NCBI GenBank assembly: GCA_038106445.1
Contig: JAYODU010000003.1
Coordinates: forward strand, 62,001 to 126,000
DNA from: Pseudemcibacter sp038106445
GTDB lineage: Bacteria; Pseudomonadota; Alphaproteobacteria; Sphingomonadales; Emcibacteraceae
DNA: 64,000 nucleotides
Direction of reading: 5' to 3'
The notes under the pieces are model-generated. The model was not told the DNA's origin. It saw only the letters and a list, made by a program, of their open reading frames with translations, and did not search any database. Numbering within the stretch: position 1 is the stretch's first letter; every line of letters starts with the position of its first letter. Positions 60,503-64,000 of this stretch are shown here, piece after piece. Both the position numbers and the translations under genes were made by a program.

Positions 60503-63474
60503 TGCCAAGACGTCTTGGAAAAGAACCCGAAATATATAATATCCCTGCCCATCAGTCCTTTGTTGATGTACTTGCAAAAGGCGTTATGGACCGGTTTGGC
60601 AGTGATCCGATAAGTTTGAGTAAGGTTCTTATTCTGCTACCCAACCGACGTGCTGTTCGTTCTCTAAGTGAAGCTTTTTTAAGATTGATGAATGGCAAAG
60701 CGGCAATTCTGCCCAATATGCAGCCAATTGGTGATGTCGATGAAGACGGTCTTGTAATCGGTGGTGGTGGATTTTATGAGCATCTTGAAATTAGACCATC
60801 TACCCCTGTCTTTCTTCGGCGAGCAATTCTTATGGATATCATTGCGTCATGGTATCGCCGCAGGGGAGAAGATATTCCGGAAAGTGCAAACAGGGCACAA
60901 CTGGCTTTGGCATTGGAACATCTGCTTGATCAGATTCAAACCGAAGAACTAAGCATCAATGAACTGAAAAATATTGTTCCCGAGAAATACTCTGTTCACT
61001 GGCAACAGACATTGGAATTTTTGAAAATACTGACTGAACACTGGCCTCAAGTACTGAAATTGACCGGATATATGGATGCTGCTGAACGTCGAAATTTATT
61101 GATGACGATGCTTGGGAAAAATTGGCTTGATAATCCACCCCTTGATCCCATTATTGCGGCGGGTTCAACCGGTTCGATAAAGGCTACATCATCCTTGCTT
61201 GATGTTATTGCGAGACTGCCTAAAGGGATAGTCGTGTTGCCTGGTATTGACAGAAATTTGGACGATGAAAGTTGGGAAGCTATTTCAAATGCGCACCCTC
61301 AGGCAATGATGAAAGCTTTGTTGAACCGAATGCGGGTTGATCGCTTGGATATAAAAAACTGGGATGGTAGCGACGAGCAGATTGATCACAATAAAACAAT
61401 CCTGTTCAGAGAGATAATGCGACCCTCAGCAGCAACATACAAGTGGCGAGACCTGGATTGGAATACATCAGAATTATTGGAAAGTATTGAGCAGGTCGTT
61501 GCGCCGGGCATCCGTGAAGAAGCAGGTATTATTGCATTTAAAATGAGGGAACAGCTTGAAAAGCCAGGCAAAACGGCTGCGTTGATAACGCCGGATCGTA
61601 TGCTAGCCAGACAGGTCGCTAGTGAACTGGAAAGATGGCAAATCAAGGTAGATGATAGTGCGGGTACACCGCTTTTCAATACGCCAACCGGTACTTATCT
61701 GCGTTTAATTACGGAAATGGCGGGTGAAAGATTTGCACCGGTTCCTTTTCTATCTGCTTTAAAGCATCCGCTTATGGCGGCCGGATATAAGCCTGGAGAA
61801 TTCAGATCCTTTGCAAGGAAACTTGAACGTGATTATTTGCGAGGCCCGCGCCCGAAAGAGGGATTGACCGGTCTTTCCAGCCTTATTAAAAATAAAAGCA
61901 GTTTAAATAAAAAATTTGATGATTGGTGGGAGCGCTTATCAACCATACTAAAACCGTTTGAGCAGGTTATAACATCAGAATGCGCAAAATTTGAAGATTT
62001 GCTGGTAACACATATTGAGGTTGCCGAAGCGTTGGCACGAACAGACACAAAAGCAGGTGCTGAAAGATTATGGAGTGGGGATGATGGTGAAGCCGCAGCG
62101 GAGTTGGTGGCAGAATTAATCGAAGCAGCGCAAACTTTTAAAACAATGCCTGGCGGGGAATATCCAGCTTTGTTTAGTCAGCTTATGAGTGGCGTTACAG
62201 TTCGTGCAAAGTATGGCACGCATCCAAGGCTTTATATATGGGGGCCTTTGGAAGCCAGGCTCCAGCAGGCAGACCTTATGATTTTATCGGGCTTAAATGA
62301 AGGAAGCTGGCCGCCGGAGTATAAAGCAGACCCGTGGATGAGCAGACCTATGAGAAGGGATTTTGGACTTCCTGACCTGGATCAGAAAACTGGCTTAAGT
62401 GCGCATGACTTCGTTCAGGCAGCTTCGGCAGATAATGTCGTCATTACCCGATCCGAAAAAATGGATGGAACACCAACAGTCAAGTCACGTTGGCTTAGTC
62501 GGCTGCATGCTATTATCGGCGAAAACCATCACGTAGAACATTCGGAGAAATGGTTGCGGTGGTATTCAAAGCTTGATCAGCCTGATCAGAGCTCAAAACC
62601 TGTTGATCCCCCATGTCCAAGACCGCCTGTTGAAGCAAGACCACGTGATCTTTCTGTAACACGAATTCAGCTATGGATGCAGGATCCATATAGCCTTTAT
62701 GCAAGTAAGATACTCAAACTTAAAAAACTTGATGATCTGGATCAGGATCCGACAGCGATTGAAAAGGGAGTTATGATCCATAGAATTCTTGAAGAATTTA
62801 TGGCTTCCTATAAAGACGAATTGCCTGATGATGCACTGGATAAGTTTATAAAAATAGGGAAACGCTATTTTGATACTGAAATTGATAAACCGTCGGTAAC
62901 AGCATTTTGGTGGCCAAGATTTAAGCAGATCGCTGAATGGTTTATCGCAGAAGAAATAAACAGACGTCAATATGCGACAACCATTGCTACAGAAACATTG
63001 GGGGAAATAAGTTTTGCCGCACCTGCAGGGCAATTTAAACTTTCGGCACGGGCGGATAGAATTGATGCTTTTAAAGATGGCGGGTATAGTGTTATTGATT
63101 ATAAAACAGGCAACCCGCCGTCAGTTCGGGAGCTGAAATCGGGCTTTGCACCACAATTACCTCTTGAGGCAGCAATCGCAATCCGTAACGGATTTCATTC
63201 AATAAAATCGGACGAAATTCGTGAATTATCATACTGGAAGTTGTCTGGAGGCGAGATTGCCGGACATAAGGCAGAGTTTCGGGTAGATTCACACTTAAAG
63301 TCAAGAAGGGTTGATGTTTCTGTTGAAGCACAAAAAGCATATGAGGGTCTGCTTAAACTGGTGGCAACTTTTGATTTGCCGGACACACCTTATTTAAATA
63401 AACCCAGACCACAATCAATTGGCTACGGTGAATATGACCACCTTGCCCGTACCAAGGAATGGGGGAACGGTTGA
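60502..63474 (+). CDS. addB: Double-strand break repair protein AddB
   Basis: 990 residues from the ATG at 60502, overlapping the previous stop (TAATG); the frame extends back to 60439 but within the upstream gene. AddB pairs with AddA in the alphaproteobacterial AddAB helicase-nuclease that processes double-strand ends for RecA. The N-terminus has an inactivated helicase-like region (VLILLPNRRAVRSLSEAFLR), followed by a middle PEYKADPWMSRPMRRDFGLP region. The C-terminal PD-(D/E)XK nuclease has RADRIDAFKDGGYSVIDYKT (the D and E/DxK motif), preceded by GVMIHRILEEFM. It is translationally coupled to addA. Confidence 0.95.
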   Translation: MPRRLGKEPEIYNIPAHQSFVDVLAKGVMDRFGSDPISLSKVLILLPNRRAVRSLSEAFLRLMNGKAAILPNMQPIGDVDEDGLVIGGGGFYEHLEIRPSTPVFLRRAILMDIIASWYRRRGEDIPESANRAQLALALEHLLDQIQTEELSINELKNIVPEKYSVHWQQTLEFLKILTEHWPQVLKLTGYMDAAERRNLLMTMLGKNWLDNPPLDPIIAAGSTGSIKATSSLLDVIARLPKGIVVLPGIDRNLDDESWEAISNAHPQAMMKALLNRMRVDRLDIKNWDGSDEQIDHNKTILFREIMRPSAATYKWRDLDWNTSELLESIEQVVAPGIREEAGIIAFKMREQLEKPGKTAALITPDRMLARQVASELERWQIKVDDSAGTPLFNTPTGTYLRLITEMAGERFAPVPFLSALKHPLMAAGYKPGEFRSFARKLERDYLRGPRPKEGLTGLSSLIKNKSSLNKKFDDWWERLSTILKPFEQVITSECAKFEDLLVTHIEVAEALARTDTKAGAERLWSGDDGEAAAELVAELIEAAQTFKTMPGGEYPALFSQLMSGVTVRAKYGTHPRLYIWGPLEARLQQADLMILSGLNEGSWPPEYKADPWMSRPMRRDFGLPDLDQKTGLSAHDFVQAASADNVVITRSEKMDGTPTVKSRWLSRLHAIIGENHHVEHSEKWLRWYSKLDQPDQSSKPVDPPCPRPPVEARPRDLSVTRIQLWMQDPYSLYASKILKLKKLDDLDQDPTAIEKGVMIHRILEEFMASYKDELPDDALDKFIKIGKRYFDTEIDKPSVTAFWWPRFKQIAEWFIAEEINRRQYATTIATETLGEISFAAPAGQFKLSARADRIDAFKDGGYSVIDYKTGNPPSVRELKSGFAPQLPLEAAIAIRNGFHSIKSDEIRELSYWKLSGGEIAGHKAEFRVDSHLKSRRVDVSVEAQKAYEGLLKLVATFDLPDTPYLNKPRPQSIGYGEYDHLARTKEWGNG

Positions 63475-64000
63475 TGGTACAGCAAACCTCTGAACAGTTA
63501 CTTGCATCTGATCCCCAATATTCTGTGTGGGTTGGCGCATCTGCGGGTACAGGTAAGACATTTGTACTTACAAACCGTGTTTTACGTCTGATGCTGGCAG
63601 GGACACGACCAGATAAAATATTATGTCTGACCTATACTAATACCGCGGCGGCCGAGATGGCTATCCGTGTTAATAACCGACTGGCGAAATGGATATCTCT
63701 TGATGATAGCATTCTTTTTGATGAGCTTTGTGAACTGTTGGGCTGTGCACCAAATCAAGAACAGATAAGCTTATCCAAGCGGCTGTTCGCTGATGTTCTC
63801 GATGTGCCGGGTGGGCTTAAAATTCAAACGATACATTCTTTTTGCCAATCATTACTTGGGCGCTTTCCAATAGAAGCGCATGTTTCTCCCGGCTTTGATT
63901 TGCTTGATGAAATCACGATCAATGAACAGCTCAGGCTGTCACGTGATGAACTGTTGTTGAATATTCATATGGGTGAAGACAATGATCTGAAAAATGCACT
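63474..64000 (+). CDS. addA: Double-strand break repair helicase AddA, 5' part
   Basis: The first 175 codons or so before the window ends. The start ATG overlaps the addB stop (TGATG). UvrD-type superfamily 1 motifs are in order: SVWVGASAGTGKTFVLTNRV (Walker A, about 19-38), ILCLTYTNTAAAEMAIRV (motif Ia), then IQTIHSFCQSLLGRFPIEA. AddA supplies helicase and, in its missing C-terminus, the second nuclease of AddAB. Confidence 0.95.
   Translation, partial: MVQQTSEQLLASDPQYSVWVGASAGTGKTFVLTNRVLRLMLAGTRPDKILCLTYTNTAAAEMAIRVNNRLAKWISLDDSILFDELCELLGCAPNQEQISLSKRLFADVLDVPGGLKIQTIHSFCQSLLGRFPIEAHVSPGFDLLDEITINEQLRLSRDELLLNIHMGEDNDLKNA

Noticed and set aside
1..64000. tRNA, rRNA, CRISPR arrays, insertion sequences, phage genes
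   Set aside because: None recognised by eye on either strand. A tRNA or covariance-model scan would be needed to exclude small RNA genes.

Overview
The window is a chromosomal segment of a low-to-moderate GC alphaproteobacterium. The evidence is conserved alphaproteobacterial gene order: hrcA-grpE facing rph-rdgB-hemW; rsmI-yraN-gshB; bolA facing a J-domain gene-cobS-cobT; and pckA facing chvI-chvG-hprK-rapZ-manX-ptsH-ahcY-(kinase remnant)-tsaE-amgK/murU-addB-addA. I cannot name the genus. A 10-base run of N (4266-4275) shows a draft or scaffolded assembly. At least three genes look interrupted by loss of a single base, so some frameshifts may be sequencing errors.

Layout. 1-11.7 kb: dnaK (cut by the window edge, with a close match to an alphaproteobacterial heat-shock promoter), a frameshifted family-61 glycosyltransferase, three small charged orphan proteins, a LysR regulator, a fused RimB-RimK protein, grpE-hrcA, rph-rdgB-hemW, and a lipoprotein whose 3' end overlaps hemW tail to tail. 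11.8-14.8 kb: rsmI, yraN, a SirB1-like protein and gshB. 14.9-16.8 kb: wreckage of a type I secretion locus (HlyD, ABC ATPase and the tail of an RTX-type protein), explained by two deletions. 16.8-26.2 kb: a tight six-gene operon (deiminase-like enzyme, amino-acid permease, BtpA-family protein, fructoselysine-kinase-like PfkB enzyme, Tat-exported flavoprotein oxidase, M24-fold hydrolase without its metal ligands), divergent from two paralogous amidohydrolases. This is the best candidate in the window for an undescribed catabolic system. 26.3-26.9 kb: comM reduced to its N-terminal domain.

27-43.5 kb: a sulfatase, a GIY-YIG protein, cobT-cobS, a frameshifted J-domain gene, bolA, a LysR/AEC transporter pair, a serine beta-lactamase-like hydrolase, an AI-2E family permease, lemA (with an in-frame stop codon) plus its usual DUF3137 partner, a class V aminotransferase, a CYTH phosphatase and a dipeptidyl peptidase IV. 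43.6-47.1 kb: a polyamine operon (ornithine decarboxylase, deoxyhypusine-synthase-like homospermidine enzyme, agmatinase family) behind a 400-base leader with hairpins and a small, probably frameshifted ORF. 47.2-50.1 kb: another J-domain protein, a GNAT acetyltransferase and an exported alpha-L-fucosidase with an unexpected helical tail.

50.2-64 kb is the classic pckA/chvI-chvG/PTS region. The two-component system, HPr kinase, RapZ, EIIA and HPr link envelope stress and carbon/nitrogen status to gluconeogenesis. Peptidoglycan recycling (AmgK and MurU, here one polypeptide) and recombination (AddB, AddA) follow. The sulfatase and fucosidase suggest, but do not prove, use of sulfated fucose-containing glycans, as in marine bacteria. 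I saw no tRNA, rRNA, CRISPR array or intact insertion sequence.
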